Origin: a beta proteobacterium AAP99
GTDB taxonomy: Bacteria > Pseudomonadota > Gammaproteobacteria > Burkholderiales > Burkholderiaceae_C
DNA length: 64,000 nucleotides
Direction: 5' to 3'
Assembly: GCA_001295775.1 (NCBI GenBank)
Contig: LJIA01000001.1
Location: forward strand, 248,001 to 312,000
Of this stretch, positions 17,799 to 26,019 are shown piece by piece; position 1 is the stretch's first letter, and each line of letters opens with the position of its first letter. Below the pieces are notes generated by a model. That model was given only the letters and a program-made list of their open reading frames with translations, was not told the DNA's origin and did no database searches. Both the position numbers and the translations under genes were made by a program.

Positions 17799-18365
17799 GT
17801 GAACGTGGCCGAACAGGCGAGTGATCAGCGCATTCTGGTCGGCCACATTCGCGGGGCCTTCGGCATCAAGGGCTGGGTCAACATCCAGCCCTACAGCGAC
17901 GATCCCGTCGGGCTGCTGAAGGTCAAGCGCTGGACGCTGGTGAATCCAACGTCCAAGAGCGCACCGGCCCAGGCCGTGGAGGTGGAGCAGGCCAAGCTGC
18001 ACGTCGACACGGTGGTGGCCAAGCTCAAGGACTGCCCGGACCGCAATGCCGCAGAGGCGCTGCAGGGCCGTGAAGTCTGGGTCGAAAAGACCAGCCTGCC
18101 CAAGGCCGGCAAGAACGAGTTCTACTGGGTGGACCTCATCGGCTGCCGCGTGGTGAACAAGAGCGACTTCGAGCTCGGCACCGTGAGCGCAGTGGATGAC
18201 AACGGCGTGCATGCGGTGTTGAGCGTGCGCCGCGAGGTTCAGGAAGAAGGCAAGGCCGAAGCCAGCCGCCTGCACTTGATCCCGTTTGTGGATGCCTACG
18301 TGGGCAAGGTGGACATCGAAGCCCGGCTGATCCGTGTGGATTGGCAGGACGAATGGGCGGACTGA
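17799..18365 (+). CDS. rimM: Ribosome maturation factor RimM
   Basis: 188 aa. The N-terminal domain begins ILVGHIRGAFGIKGWVNIQP, the RimM signature. The C-terminal PRC-barrel has FYWVDLIGCRVVN and ends with IPFVDAYVGKVDIEARLIRV. It binds S19 and helps process the 30S 3' domain. The GTG at 17799 is the likely start; it lies 18 nt after the rpsP stop. Confidence 0.95.
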   Translation: MNVAEQASDQRILVGHIRGAFGIKGWVNIQPYSDDPVGLLKVKRWTLVNPTSKSAPAQAVEVEQAKLHVDTVVAKLKDCPDRNAAEALQGREVWVEKTSLPKAGKNEFYWVDLIGCRVVNKSDFELGTVSAVDDNGVHAVLSVRREVQEEGKAEASRLHLIPFVDAYVGKVDIEARLIRVDWQDEWAD

Positions 18366-18437
18366 TGCGGGCGAGCCAGGTTCGCCCAGGTGGTTGATGC
18401 AAGACAGCGAGAACCCTGCGGAAAGCTCGTGAGATCC

Positions 18438-19217
18438 ATGCGATTCGATGTACTCACGATTTTCCCGGAGATGTTTTCCGCACTGACCGGCTCGGGCATC
18501 ACCCGGCGCGCGGCCGAAACCGGGGCACTGCAGCTCAAGCTGTGGAACCCGAGGGAGTTCACGCAGGACGCTTACCGCCGCGTGGACGACCGGCCCTTCG
18601 GCGGTGGCCCCGGCATGGTGATGCTGGCGGCGCCGCTGCAGGCGGCACTGGACGCAGCCGCGGCCGACGGCAAGCGCGGCCCGGTGCTGCTGATGAGCCC
18701 GGCAGGCAGGCCGCTTACGCACCGCAAGGTGATGCAGCTGAGCCAGCTGGACGGCCTGACGATCATCTGCGGGCGGTATGAAGGCATTGACGAGCGATTC
18801 ATCGCCCGCAATGTGGATGAAGAAGTGTCGATCGGCGACTTTGTGGTGTCTGGCGGGGAACTGCCGGCCATGATGCTGATGGACGCGGTGGTGCGGCAGC
18901 TGCCCGGTGTGCTGAACACCGAGGGCTCGGCCACCGAGGAGAGTTTTGCTGACGGCCTGCTGGACTGTCCGCAGTTCACCCGGCCGGAAGTGATGGATGT
19001 GGATGATGCAAGTGAAGGCGTGCCCGCGGTGCTGATGTCGGGCAACCACGCCGAGATTGCCAAGTGGCGGCGCGAGCAGCAGTTGATCAGAACGCTTTCT
19101 CGCCGCCCGGAACTGATCGAGTCAGCGCGTGCCGCAGGTAAACTCTCGGCCCGCGATGAAGCGACGCTCAAGCGTTACACCCGTGATGCCTTGAGCACAA
19201 AGAAGGGGTCGGCCTAG
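18438..19217 (+). CDS. trmD: tRNA (guanine-N1)-methyltransferase
   Basis: 259 aa. Methylates G37 of tRNAs using S-adenosylmethionine. [20 protein letters not shown] opens the protein, and the trefoil-knot SAM site is visible as [28 protein letters not shown] and [15 protein letters not shown]. The ATG at 18438 begins the family sequence; the frame is open to 18390. It lies 72 nt after rimM and 90 nt before rplS. Confidence 0.97.
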   Translation: MRFDVLTIFPEMFSALTGSGITRRAAETGALQLKLWNPREFTQDAYRRVDDRPFGGGPGMVMLAAPLQAALDAAAADGKRGPVLLMSPAGRPLTHRKVMQLSQLDGLTIICGRYEGIDERFIARNVDEEVSIGDFVVSGGELPAMMLMDAVVRQLPGVLNTEGSATEESFADGLLDCPQFTRPEVMDVDDASEGVPAVLMSGNHAEIAKWRREQQLIRTLSRRPELIESARAAGKLSARDEATLKRYTRDALSTKKGSA

Positions 19218-19307
19218 CCGGCTCTCATGCAACCCCATCCTCTGGGGCGCCGACGTCAAGAACGATGTCAAAACAAGGCGCGTCCAAGATGGCCTGAAGG
19301 AAGAACG

Positions 19308-19685
19308 ATGAACATCATCGAAACGCTCGAAAAAGAAGAAGTTGCCCGCCTCACGGCCGGCAAGACCATCCCCGAATTCGCTCCTGGCGACACCGTGATC
19401 GTGAACGTCAACGTGGTTGAAGGCAACCGCAAGCGCGTTCAGGCCTACGAAGGCGTGGTCATCGCCAAGCGCAACCGCGGCCTGAACAGCTCGTTCATCG
19501 TGCGCAAGATCAGCTCTGGCGAAGGCGTGGAACGTACGTTCCAGCTGTACTCCCCGCTGCTGGCCTCCATCGAGGTCAAGCGCCGCGGTGACGTGCGCCG
19601 TGCCAAGCTGTACTACCTGCGTGGTCGTACCGGCAAGTCGGCTCGCATCAAGGAAAAGCTCAAGCTGCGCACCACCGCCGAGTGA
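19308..19685 (+). CDS. rplS: 50S ribosomal protein L19 (bL19)
   Basis: 125 aa. [20 protein letters not shown] and [20 protein letters not shown] are typical, followed by [20 protein letters not shown]19 sits at the 30S-50S interface. The ATG at 19308 is preceded by GAAGGAAGAAC. It is the last gene of the operon, with a terminator 34 nt later. Confidence 0.98.
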   Translation: MNIIETLEKEEVARLTAGKTIPEFAPGDTVIVNVNVVEGNRKRVQAYEGVVIAKRNRGLNSSFIVRKISSGEGVERTFQLYSPLLASIEVKRRGDVRRAKLYYLRGRTGKSARIKEKLKLRTTAE

Positions 19686-19718
19686 TGTGTGGCGCCTGCC
19701 GCTTGCGCGGCAGTGCGG

Positions 19719-19752
19719 AAAAGGCGCCCGGCTTCAAGCCCGGCGCCTTTTT
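19719..19752 (+). terminator. Rho-independent terminator after rplS
   Basis: AAAGGCGCC...GGCGCCTTT arms with a short inner GG/CC extension, followed by a run of T at 19748-19753. Confidence 0.88.
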
Positions 19753-19859
19753 TCTTGGTGCGTGGTCTGGGCCGGCCAACGCTCTGGCGCCTTGCCGCTC
19801 CGAGTAGCGCCCGACCACCCACCGGCTGAACCTCGCCTACCTGTTGCAGTCTTTCGTCC

Positions 19860-20552
19860 ATGAGTACCTCGCCACGCATCGTCGACCCGCAGGCTTCGCG
19901 CATCGTGCCCATCGACGCGCCACCGGCGGTCGAACCTGCGCGCCTGGCCGCGCAGCGCCTGCGCGAGCGATTTGCTGCGCCGCCGCTGTGGCAGCCCGAG
20001 ATGCCGGGTGACGGCGGGCTGTTTCCCGGCCGCGAGATCCGCGACGCCGCCGTGCTCGTGCCCTTGGTGCAACGCGACGACGGCCTGCGCGTGCTGCTCA
20101 CTCAGCGCACCGCGCATCTGCATGACCACGCCGGCCAGATCAGCTTCCCCGGCGGCCGGCGCGACCCCGAAGACACCTCGCTCGAGGCCACCGCGCTGCG
20201 CGAGGCGCATGAAGAAGTGGGGCTGAAGCCCGCCCAGATCGAACTGCTCGGCCGCCTGTCCGACTACCAGACCGTGACCGCCTATCGCGTCACGCCCGTG
20301 GTGGCGCTGGTGAACCCGCCCGTGGTGCTCGCCACCGACAGCTTCGAGGTGGCGGACGTCTTCGAGGTGCCGCTGAGCTTCCTGATGAACCCGCGCAACC
20401 ACCAGCGCCGCGCCATCGACACCCCCGTGGGCGAACGCCACTTCTTCGCCATGCCCTGGACCGACCCGCTGGACCCGGAGCAGCGCGAGCGGTTCATTTG
20501 GGGTGCAACGGCAGCGATGCTTCGAAACTTCTACCGGTTTCTCTCTGCGTAG
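19860..20552 (+). CDS. NUDIX hydrolase, CoA pyrophosphatase (NudL) type
   Basis: 230 aa. The Nudix box is GGRRDPEDTSLEATALREAH followed by EEVGL (about residues 99-123). It is preceded by LLTQRTAHLHDHAGQISFPG, the UPF0035 signature that marks the CoA pyrophosphatase subgroup, which splits CoA into 3',5'-ADP and 4'-phosphopantetheine. The substrate is inferred from that signature only. The C-terminal 18 codons (WGATAAMLRNFYRFLSA and stop) are repeated about 162 bp downstream with only synonymous differences (see findings). It is 107 nt beyond the rplS terminator, so probably has its own promoter. Confidence 0.93.
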   Translation: MSTSPRIVDPQASRIVPIDAPPAVEPARLAAQRLRERFAAPPLWQPEMPGDGGLFPGREIRDAAVLVPLVQRDDGLRVLLTQRTAHLHDHAGQISFPGGRRDPEDTSLEATALREAHEEVGLKPAQIELLGRLSDYQTVTAYRVTPVVALVNPPVVLATDSFEVADVFEVPLSFLMNPRNHQRRAIDTPVGERHFFAMPWTDPLDPEQRERFIWGATAAMLRNFYRFLSA

Positions 20553-20806
20553 GGCAGCGCAGCTCAAGGTCCAAATGAACACGGCAAACGCTTGCAAGCG
20601 TTTGCCGCGCCACGGCGGATCGATGCGCGCAGGCGCACCGATCTGTTCGCCGTGGCGTATTTGGGGGGCGACGGCGGCAATGCTCAGAAACTTCTACCGC
20701 TTCCTATCTGCCTAGGCTCACGTTCTGTGGGGGCCCAAATGAACACGGCAAACGCTTGCACGCGATTGCCGAGCCACGGCGGATCGATGCGCGCAGGCGC
20801 ACCGAC
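20497..20806 (+). repeat. Two-copy direct repeat, period about 162-164 bp, spanning the NUDIX gene 3' end
   Basis: Unit 1 is about 20497-20641 and unit 2 about 20658-20806. Each begins with the last 18 codons of the NUDIX gene (second stop at 20713-20715). Each continues with a non-coding tail containing CCAAATGAACACGGCAAACG and CGGCGGATCGATGCGCGCAG. Between the copies the coding part shows ten synonymous changes and no amino-acid change, while the tail is almost identical. The second copy has no start codon of its own. The rest of 20553-20892 shows no gene. Confidence 0.85.
20582..20607. promoter_or_regulatory. 26-bp perfect palindrome in repeat unit 1
   Basis: Arms CGGCAAACGCTT and AAGCGTTTGCCG flank a central GC. 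The second repeat unit has a degenerate copy at 20746-20771 with mismatched arms. The form resembles a LacI-family operator or a recombination core, but no such regulator is encoded nearby; it could also be an RNA hairpin. Confidence 0.4.
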
Positions 20807-20892
20807 CTGAACGCCGGCCGTCTCTGTAGCAAACCGTTGCCACAGCGCCGCGAGCCGAACGATGGCCAATTCCGACCCGCGATAATCGCGCG

Positions 20893-21828
20893 ATGGATCT
20901 CGCTGCCCTCCTGCTTGCCCTGCTGATCGAACAGGCTCACGCCATGCCGGCCAACAACCCGGTGTGGGCGAGTTTTCGGGGCTGGTCGGCCTGGTTTGCC
21001 AAGAATTTCAACGCCGGCGCGAAGTCGCATGGGCGCCTGGCCTGGGTGCTGTATGCGGCGGGCGTGGGCGTTGGGGTCACCCTGATTTGGTGGGGCGCCA
21101 CCAAGCTGCATCCGGCGCTGGGTTTTGCGGTGAATGTGATCGCGCTGCTGTTCACGATGGGCTTCCGGCGCTTCTCGCATGCCTTCACGCTGATCGAGGA
21201 CGCCGTGCGCGAGGGCGATGCCGACGCAGCCTACAAGGTGATGGCGCAGTGGCGTGCCGAGCAGGATCGGCCGCTGGATGTGCCCACGCTGCCGCTGCAC
21301 CGCAGCGCGGCGCTGGCCATCGAAGACGGCCTGGTGGCCTCGCACCGTTCCGTGTTTGGGGTGATGTTCTGGTTTGCGGTGTTGCCGGGGCCTGTGGGCG
21401 CGGTGCTCTACCGGCTGACGGATCACATCGCACGCCACTGGAGCCGGCCGCATGTGGGTGGCGACAGCCCGGAAGACCTGCGCTTCTCAAGCTTTGCGCG
21501 GCAGGCCTTCGAGGTCATTGATTGGGTGCCCGCGCGGTTGTCTGCGCTGGGCTTCGCCATCGTCGGCAACTTCGAGGATGCGATGCATCTGTGGCGCAAC
21601 CGTGCGCTGCGCTTTGGCGAGGACACCCGAGCGCTGCTCGTGGCGGCCGGCGCCGGTGCGCTGGGTGTGGAGATTGGCCCGCCGGGCAAGGCGGATTCAG
21701 GGCTGGACTGGAGCGGCACGCAAGCGGGCGCCGCTGCCATGCGCAGCGCAGCCGGGCTGGCGTGGCGCACGGCCATCCTGTGGCTGACGATCATCGCCGT
21801 CTGGACCGTGGCGCAGCTGTTCGGCTAA
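20893..21828 (+). CDS. CobD/CbiB family integral membrane protein
   Basis: 311 aa with about five hydrophobic segments (1-18, 50-70, 75-95, 155-180 and 290-311). ASHRSVFGVMFWFAVLPGPV followed by GAVLYRLTDHIA corresponds to the most conserved part of CobD/CbiB (adenosylcobinamide-phosphate synthase). FDVIDWVPARLSA-like FEVIDWVPARLSALGFAIVG, with the Asp-Trp-x-Pro-x-Arg core, is also shared. No other cobalamin genes are nearby and the N-terminus differs from true CobD, so a role in B12 synthesis should not be assumed. A GATAAT eight nucleotides before the start is tempting as a -10 but would imply an almost leaderless mRNA. Confidence 0.7.
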   Translation: MDLAALLLALLIEQAHAMPANNPVWASFRGWSAWFAKNFNAGAKSHGRLAWVLYAAGVGVGVTLIWWGATKLHPALGFAVNVIALLFTMGFRRFSHAFTLIEDAVREGDADAAYKVMAQWRAEQDRPLDVPTLPLHRSAALAIEDGLVASHRSVFGVMFWFAVLPGPVGAVLYRLTDHIARHWSRPHVGGDSPEDLRFSSFARQAFEVIDWVPARLSALGFAIVGNFEDAMHLWRNRALRFGEDTRALLVAAGAGALGVEIGPPGKADSGLDWSGTQAGAAAMRSAAGLAWRTAILWLTIIAVWTVAQLFG

Positions 21829-22039
21829 TCCGCTCGGCCGATCTTCAAGACTGGTTTGAATATGGGGCTGTTCCGAGGCCAATATTCAACATTCAATTGA
21901 ATAACCAACTGGTCGCTTTCCGCTTGTGGCAAGCGGATCTCGGGCGATTTTGAGCTTGAGTTCTCTCTCTCTGCATCTCACGCCGGTGCTGATCAGCCGA
22001 TCGTGAAGCGGGTGGACGCGGAAGCCGGCGGTAGACGCC
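21829..22039. other. Intergenic region with inverted repeats, left of the MITE-like element
   Basis: TTGAATAT (21856-21863) pairs with ATATTCAA (21882-21889), and ATTCAATTGAAT (21891-21902) is a perfect 12-bp palindrome. TTTCCGCTTGT at 21916-21926 matches one end of the dispersed palindrome family but the rest does not. No gene is apparent. Confidence 0.45.
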
Positions 22040-22388
22040 TAGGGCCTGTTAACGCGACTTATGCACGCTGCGTTGTGAGTCAAAAAGGTCATGCACAAGG
22101 CGCACTGCGCAGGCAGGGTGCCCTTGCAGGGCGCGCTTGGCCAGAGGCCAAGCCGTTCGCAAGGCAACAAGCGTACGCAGGGACGCTTGTTGTCCGTGCT
22201 CACCCCTGCCGAGCAAGGGCAACGCCGTGCATGGCCTTTTTGGCCACAACCCTGTGGGAGCCGGTCGCTGGGGCCGCCATGCTGCGTTGCACCCCTTGCG
22301 CGTATTGACATACGCGCGGCGCGCTGCGCCTTGCCTGCCAGCCCCAGTGACCGGTTCGCACGCGCATAAGTCGTGTTAACAGGCCCTA
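22040..22388. mobile_element. MITE-like non-autonomous element, 345 bp, TA target duplication
   Basis: The ends are inverted repeats: GGGCCTGTTAACGCGACTTA from 22042, and GGGCCTGTTAACACGACTTA read inward from 22386, extending to about 27 bp with few mismatches. TA flanks both sides (22040-22041 and 22387-22388), consistent with a TA target duplication as made by IS630/Tc1-type transposases. The interior has further nested inverted segments (CATGCACAAGGCG near 22091 against CGCCGTGCATGG near 22228). No transposase-like frame is present. The right junction coincides with the stop codon of the neighbouring DUF2007 gene. Confidence 0.75.
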
Positions 22389-22691
22389 ATCCGGCCGCGC
22401 CTGGCCGCAGCGCCAGCAGGCAAAGAACTGCGCCTCGATGGACTCGCCGCAGGCACAGCGCCAGGGGCCGGCGGGGTGGGGCGCCTGGGCCTCCTGAATC
22501 AGCGAGCGCGCGAGCGGCTCGTCCTTCGGATTGCTGATCCAGACCTGCGCCGCGCAGGCGTCGGCTGGCAGATCGCCAAAGGCGCCGGCGAGGTACTCAC
22601 CCTGCACCTGCGCCGGAATGCCGGCCGCACGCAGCAGGTTCACCCAGTGGTGAGCCTCGAAGGCGTGGCGGGCGGTGAGCAGGCGCTTCAT
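22386..22691 (-). CDS. DUF2007-type putative signal-transducing protein
   Basis: 101 aa from the ATG at 22691 (MKRLLTARHAFEAHHWVNLL). The first 65 residues have the DUF2007 pattern: AHHWVNLLRAAGIPAQVQGE, YLAGAFGDLPADACAAQVWI and KDEPLARSLI. The C-terminal part has CACGESIEAQFFACWRCG, two CxC/CxxC pairs likely to bind zinc. The role is unknown. It is the last gene of a minus-strand series after rsgA. Its TAG stop is formed by the TA duplication and the first G of the MITE-like element; the uninterrupted site would also have read TAG, so the insertion did not change the protein. Confidence 0.75.
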   Translation of the reverse strand: MKRLLTARHAFEAHHWVNLLRAAGIPAQVQGEYLAGAFGDLPADACAAQVWISNPKDEPLARSLIQEAQAPHPAGPWRCACGESIEAQFFACWRCGQARPD

Positions 22692-22799
22692 GGCTTGGAG
22701 GCTATTCGCATTTGCCGCCGGCGCAAACGCGGGTTCACGCGCGTGCGGCCTGCGGGCGACAGCCGCGCGCATGACCCGCAGGCAGCGCGGCGCATCCAG

Positions 22800-23684
22800 C
22801 TAGCTCGCGGCGGTTGCGAGCTTGCGAAACACCGCATAGCGCTGCGCAGCAATCTCGCCGGCATCCGCCGCGGCGCGCACGGCGCAGGCGGGCTCGTCCA
22901 GATGGCGGCAGTTGTAGTAGCGGCAGTTGGGCGCGTACTGCTCGAACTCGGGGAAGGCGCGCTCGATCTCCGTGCTGCTCAGGTGCGCGATGCCGAAGGC
23001 CTGGAAGCCGGGGGAGTCGATGATCTCGCCGCCGCCGGGCAGGTTGATCAGCCGCGTGCTGGTGGTGGTGTGCTTGCCGGCCGAGAGCGCCACGGAGATC
23101 TCGCCCACGGCCAGATCCAGCCCGGGCACCAGGCGGTTGAGCAGGCTGCTCTTGCCCATGCCGGATTGACCCGCGAGCACGGTGCGCTTGCCCTTGAGCG
23201 CCGCGGCGAGCTGCGCCACGCCATCGCCCGTGCTGGCCGACAGCGAGAACTGCCGGGCAAAGGAGGGCGCATGCCACTTCATGCGCTGCATGAGGTCGGC
23301 GCCGCCGGGTAGGTCGCGCTTGCCGATGATCAGCCAGACCTCGATGTCCGCCGCGCGGGCAGCGGCCACGGCGCGCATCAGCAGCTCGTCGCTCACCGGC
23401 GGCTCGCTGGCCACCACATAAGCGAGCACATCCAGGTTGGCGGCAAAGCGCTTCTCGCGATGCTCCTCGGCGCGCATGAGCAGGTTGCGGCGCTCGGCCA
23501 CCTGCTCGATGACGGCCTCGCCGGGGCCGGTGACTTCGATCTGCACCGCATCGCCCACCACGCATTCGCTCTTCTTGCCGCGCGGGCGGGCCTGCAGTAC
23601 TTCGCCGCCGGCGGTGCGAGCGGTGTAGTGCCGCCCGTGGGCTTCGATGATGAGTGCGGAGGTGCTCAACGCTGAGCTTGCCAC
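22800..23684 (-). CDS. rsgA: Ribosome small subunit-dependent GTPase RsgA
   Basis: 294 aa. An OB-fold N-terminus (10-70) precedes a circularly permuted GTPase domain: the G4 position (IIGKRDL, 119-125) comes before G1 (GQSGMGKSS, 172-180) and G3 (DSPGF, 223-227). The C-terminal zinc motif is C254/C259/H261/C267 in NCRYYNCRHLDEPAC. RsgA checks late 30S assembly. The G4 motif is normally NKxD; here the Asn is Gly (GKRD), which might weaken guanine specificity. It lies 5 nt after the PCD gene on the same strand. Confidence 0.94.
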   Translation of the reverse strand: MASSALSTSALIIEAHGRHYTARTAGGEVLQARPRGKKSECVVGDAVQIEVTGPGEAVIEQVAERRNLLMRAEEHREKRFAANLDVLAYVVASEPPVSDELLMRAVAAARAADIEVWLIIGKRDLPGGADLMQRMKWHAPSFARQFSLSASTGDGVAQLAAALKGKRTVLAGQSGMGKSSLLNRLVPGLDLAVGEISVALSAGKHTTTSTRLINLPGGGEIIDSPGFQAFGIAHLSSTEIERAFPEFEQYAPNCRYYNCRHLDEPACAVRAAADAGEIAAQRYAVFRKLATAAS

Positions 23685-23689
23685 GCTCG

Positions 23690-24028
23690 TTAACGCTGTG
23701 CGTACAGCGCGTTGGCCTTGGCCGCGACGATGAAGTCGTTCATCGACAGGCCGTTCACATCGTGCGTGTTCAGTCGCACCACGCAGCGGTTGTACGAGAC
23801 CATGAGGTCCGGGTGGTGATCATCCAGATGCACCACGTAGGCCAGCGCGTTCACGAAGGCCAGGGTCTCGTGGTAATTGGCGAAGCTGAAGGTCTTCTCG
23901 ATGGCGCCGTCCTTCACGGCCCAGCCCGGCACGGAGGTGAGCATGGCGGCCACTTCGCTGTCGCTCATGGCCGGCTGGCCCTTCATGGGCTTGCCGCGCA
24001 TGCGGGTGAGTTCGGTGGCGTTGGTCAT
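23690..24028 (-). CDS. Pterin-4a-carbinolamine dehydratase
   Basis: 112 aa. Motifs HHPDLMVSYNRCVVRLNTHD and VNGLSMNDFIVAAKAN match the PCD/DCoH family, which dehydrates 4a-hydroxytetrahydropterin during phenylalanine hydroxylation. No phenylalanine hydroxylase is nearby; in many bacteria this gene serves molybdopterin or other pterin repair. Its ATG overlaps the stop of the M48 protease gene by 4 nt, and rsgA follows after 5 nt, so all are one transcript. Confidence 0.93.
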   Translation of the reverse strand: MTNATELTRMRGKPMKGQPAMSDSEVAAMLTSVPGWAVKDGAIEKTFSFANYHETLAFVNALAYVVHLDDHHPDLMVSYNRCVVRLNTHDVNGLSMNDFIVAAKANALYAQR

Positions 24029-25332
24029 GCGGGGGCTCCTTGCAGCGGGGTGGGGTGCTGGGCGGCCTGCGCCTCGATGTGCGCAATGCGCACCGGCGCC
24101 GGCGGGTGCGAGTAGTAGAAGGCGGCGTAGATGGGGTCCGGCGTCAGCGTGGCGGCGTTGTCCTCGAACAGCTTGACCAGCGCGGTCTTCAGCGGCTCCG
24201 CGCCGCTGGTCTGCACGGCAAAGGCATCGGCCTCGAACTCATGCTTGCGGCTGAACCACGCGCCCACGGGGCTCAGCACATAGGTGAACACCGGCAGCAC
24301 GAACATGAAGAGAATCAGCGCCAGTGCGGCATTGCTGCCATTCAGGATCGGCGCCACCCCCAGCTGCTCGTAGAACCAGCTTTGCTCGGCCAGATAGCCC
24401 AGCAGCGCCAGGCCGCCGAGCATGATCAGGCTGCTGGAAATCAGCCGCTTGGTGATGTGCTTGTGCTTGAAGTGGCCGAGTTCGTGCGCGAGCACGGCTT
24501 CGATCTGCAGGGGGTCGAGCTTCTCCAGCAGGGTGTCGAAGAAGACGATGCGCTTGTTCGCGCCGAAGCCGGAAAAATAGGCGTTGCCATGCGCAGAACG
24601 CGTGCTGCCGTCCATGACGAACACACCGTTCGACTTGAAGCCGCAGCGTTCCAGAAGTGCGATGACGCGGGTCTTCATCGCTTCGTCGGCAAGCGGCGTG
24701 AACTTGTTGAAGATGGGTGCAATGACCGTCGGCGCGATGAGCTGGATGAACATCATGTAGATGACCAGCGCACCCCAGGCCCAGAGCCACCACAGTGCGC
24801 CCGCTGTCTGCATCAGCCAGATGATGAGTGCAGCGATCGGCAACAGCAGCGCAGCGCCCAATCCGAGGCCCTTGATCAGATCCATGAAGAACAGCCCCGG
24901 CTTCATGCGGTTGAAGCCGAAGCGCGCCTCGATCCGGAAGGTCTGCCACGCGTCCAGCGGCAGTTCGATCAGCGTGGTGATGAGCCCGAGTGCGGCAAAC
25001 AGCAGCACGCCGTGCAGCACGCTGCCCAGCGGTGCGTAGGGCTCGGCCAGTTGCGCGACGCCGACAGACAGCAGGTTCAGGCCGCCGGCCAGCGTGAGCG
25101 CGACCAGCACGGCGCAATCAATGATGGCGCGGGTGAAGCCGAAGCGCTGGTTCACCACGGTGTAGTCCGCTGCCTTCTGGTGCGCCGCAAGCGTGACCTT
25201 GTCGGCAAAGGCCGCGGGCACGGCGTTGCGGTGCGCGATGACGGCGGCGATCTGACGGCGCGACAACCACAGCGCAAGGCCCAGACGCAAGGCGATGAAG
25301 GCGAGCAACAACCAGGTGAGCATGCGAGACAA
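24025..25332 (-). CDS. M48 family (Ste24-like) membrane zinc metalloprotease
   Basis: 435 aa. The zinc motif HELGH is at 283-287 within [12 protein letters not shown], and the third ligand Glu lies in HEFEADAFA (E367 region). About six or seven hydrophobic segments flank it. The central [11 protein letters not shown] corresponds to the CAAX prenyl protease 1 family core. The bacterial substrate is not known; such enzymes act in the inner membrane on misfolded or processed peptides. It is the first gene of the minus-strand operon M48-PCD-rsgA-DUF2007, divergent from orn. Confidence 0.92.
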   Translation of the reverse strand: MSRMLTWLLLAFIALRLGLALWLSRRQIAAVIAHRNAVPAAFADKVTLAAHQKAADYTVVNQRFGFTRAIIDCAVLVALTLAGGLNLLSVGVAQLAEPYAPLGSVLHGVLLFAALGLITTLIELPLDAWQTFRIEARFGFNRMKPGLFFMDLIKGLGLGAALLLPIAALIIWLMQTAGALWWLWAWGALVIYMMFIQLIAPTVIAPIFNKFTPLADEAMKTRVIALLERCGFKSNGVFVMDGSTRSAHGNAYFSGFGANKRIVFFDTLLEKLDPLQIEAVLAHELGHFKHKHITKRLISSSLIMLGGLALLGYLAEQSWFYEQLGVAPILNGSNAALALILFMFVLPVFTYVLSPVGAWFSRKHEFEADAFAVQTSGAEPLKTALVKLFEDNAATLTPDPIYAAFYYSHPPAPVRIAHIEAQAAQHPTPLQGAPA

Positions 25333-25451
25333 CCGTCCATTCCGACCCGGGCTGCCGTCATGAGACGCAGGGGCCGCTGTGCAACAATTTCGGGCTTTGC
25401 GCAGACGCTTTCACGATCTGCTCCCACCCCAAGAGAACAAGGTGCAAGTGT

Positions 25452-26000
25452 ATGGCAGCCAATGACAACAACCTGGTGTGGCTCGACATGGAAATGACCG
25501 GTCTGGAGCCGGACAAGGAGCGCATCATTGAGCTGGCCTGCGTGGTGACCGACATGCACCTGAACACCATCGCCGAAGCTCCGGTGTTTGTGGTTCACCA
25601 GAGCGATGAGCTGCTCAATGCCATGGACGCCTGGAACAAGGGCACGCACGGCAAGAGCGGGCTGATCGACAAGGTCAAGGCCTCCACCACCACGGAAGCA
25701 CAGGCCGAGGAGCAGATGATTGCGTTTCTGCGCCAGTACATCGGCCCGGGCAAGTCGCCCGTGTGCGGCAACTCCGTGCACCAGGACCGCCGCTTCATGG
25801 AGCGCTACATGCCCAAGCTGGACGCGTTCTTCCACTACCGCAATCTGGATGTGTCCACGCTCAAGGAACTCGCCCGCCGCTGGCGCCCGGATGTCTACAA
25901 GAGCTTCGAGAAGGGCCAGAAGCATGAGGCCCTGGCGGACATCTACGACTCGATTGCCGAGCTCAAGCACTACCGCGAGCACTTCCTGAAGATGGCTTGA
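25452..26000 (+). CDS. orn: Oligoribonuclease
   Basis: 182 aa DEDDh 3'-5' exonuclease that degrades short RNA oligonucleotides and pGpG from c-di-GMP turnover. Exo I is WLDMEMTGL (D12, E14); the conserved [16 protein letters not shown] and [13 protein letters not shown] segments (Exo II/III region) follow. The C-terminus ends with [13 protein letters not shown]. It is followed after 19 nt by the ABC-F gene. Confidence 0.97.
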   Translation: MAANDNNLVWLDMEMTGLEPDKERIIELACVVTDMHLNTIAEAPVFVVHQSDELLNAMDAWNKGTHGKSGLIDKVKASTTTEAQAEEQMIAFLRQYIGPGKSPVCGNSVHQDRRFMERYMPKLDAFFHYRNLDVSTLKELARRWRPDVYKSFEKGQKHEALADIYDSIAELKHYREHFLKMA

Positions 26001-26019
26001 GTCGGGGTCGCGCACACTC

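Noticed and set aside
20503-20715. Separate small gene ending in the duplicated NUDIX C-terminus
   Set aside because: It has no start signal; the shared C-terminal codons are better explained by the 3'-end duplication.
20893-21828. Cobalamin biosynthesis gene cbiB proper
   Set aside because: Only part of the CobD/CbiB sequence is matched and no other cobalamin genes are near, so a specific B12 role was not claimed.
22003-22379. Several overlapping small frames inside the MITE-like element
   Set aside because: They occur on both strands in several frames because of the inverted repeats; none resembles a transposase.
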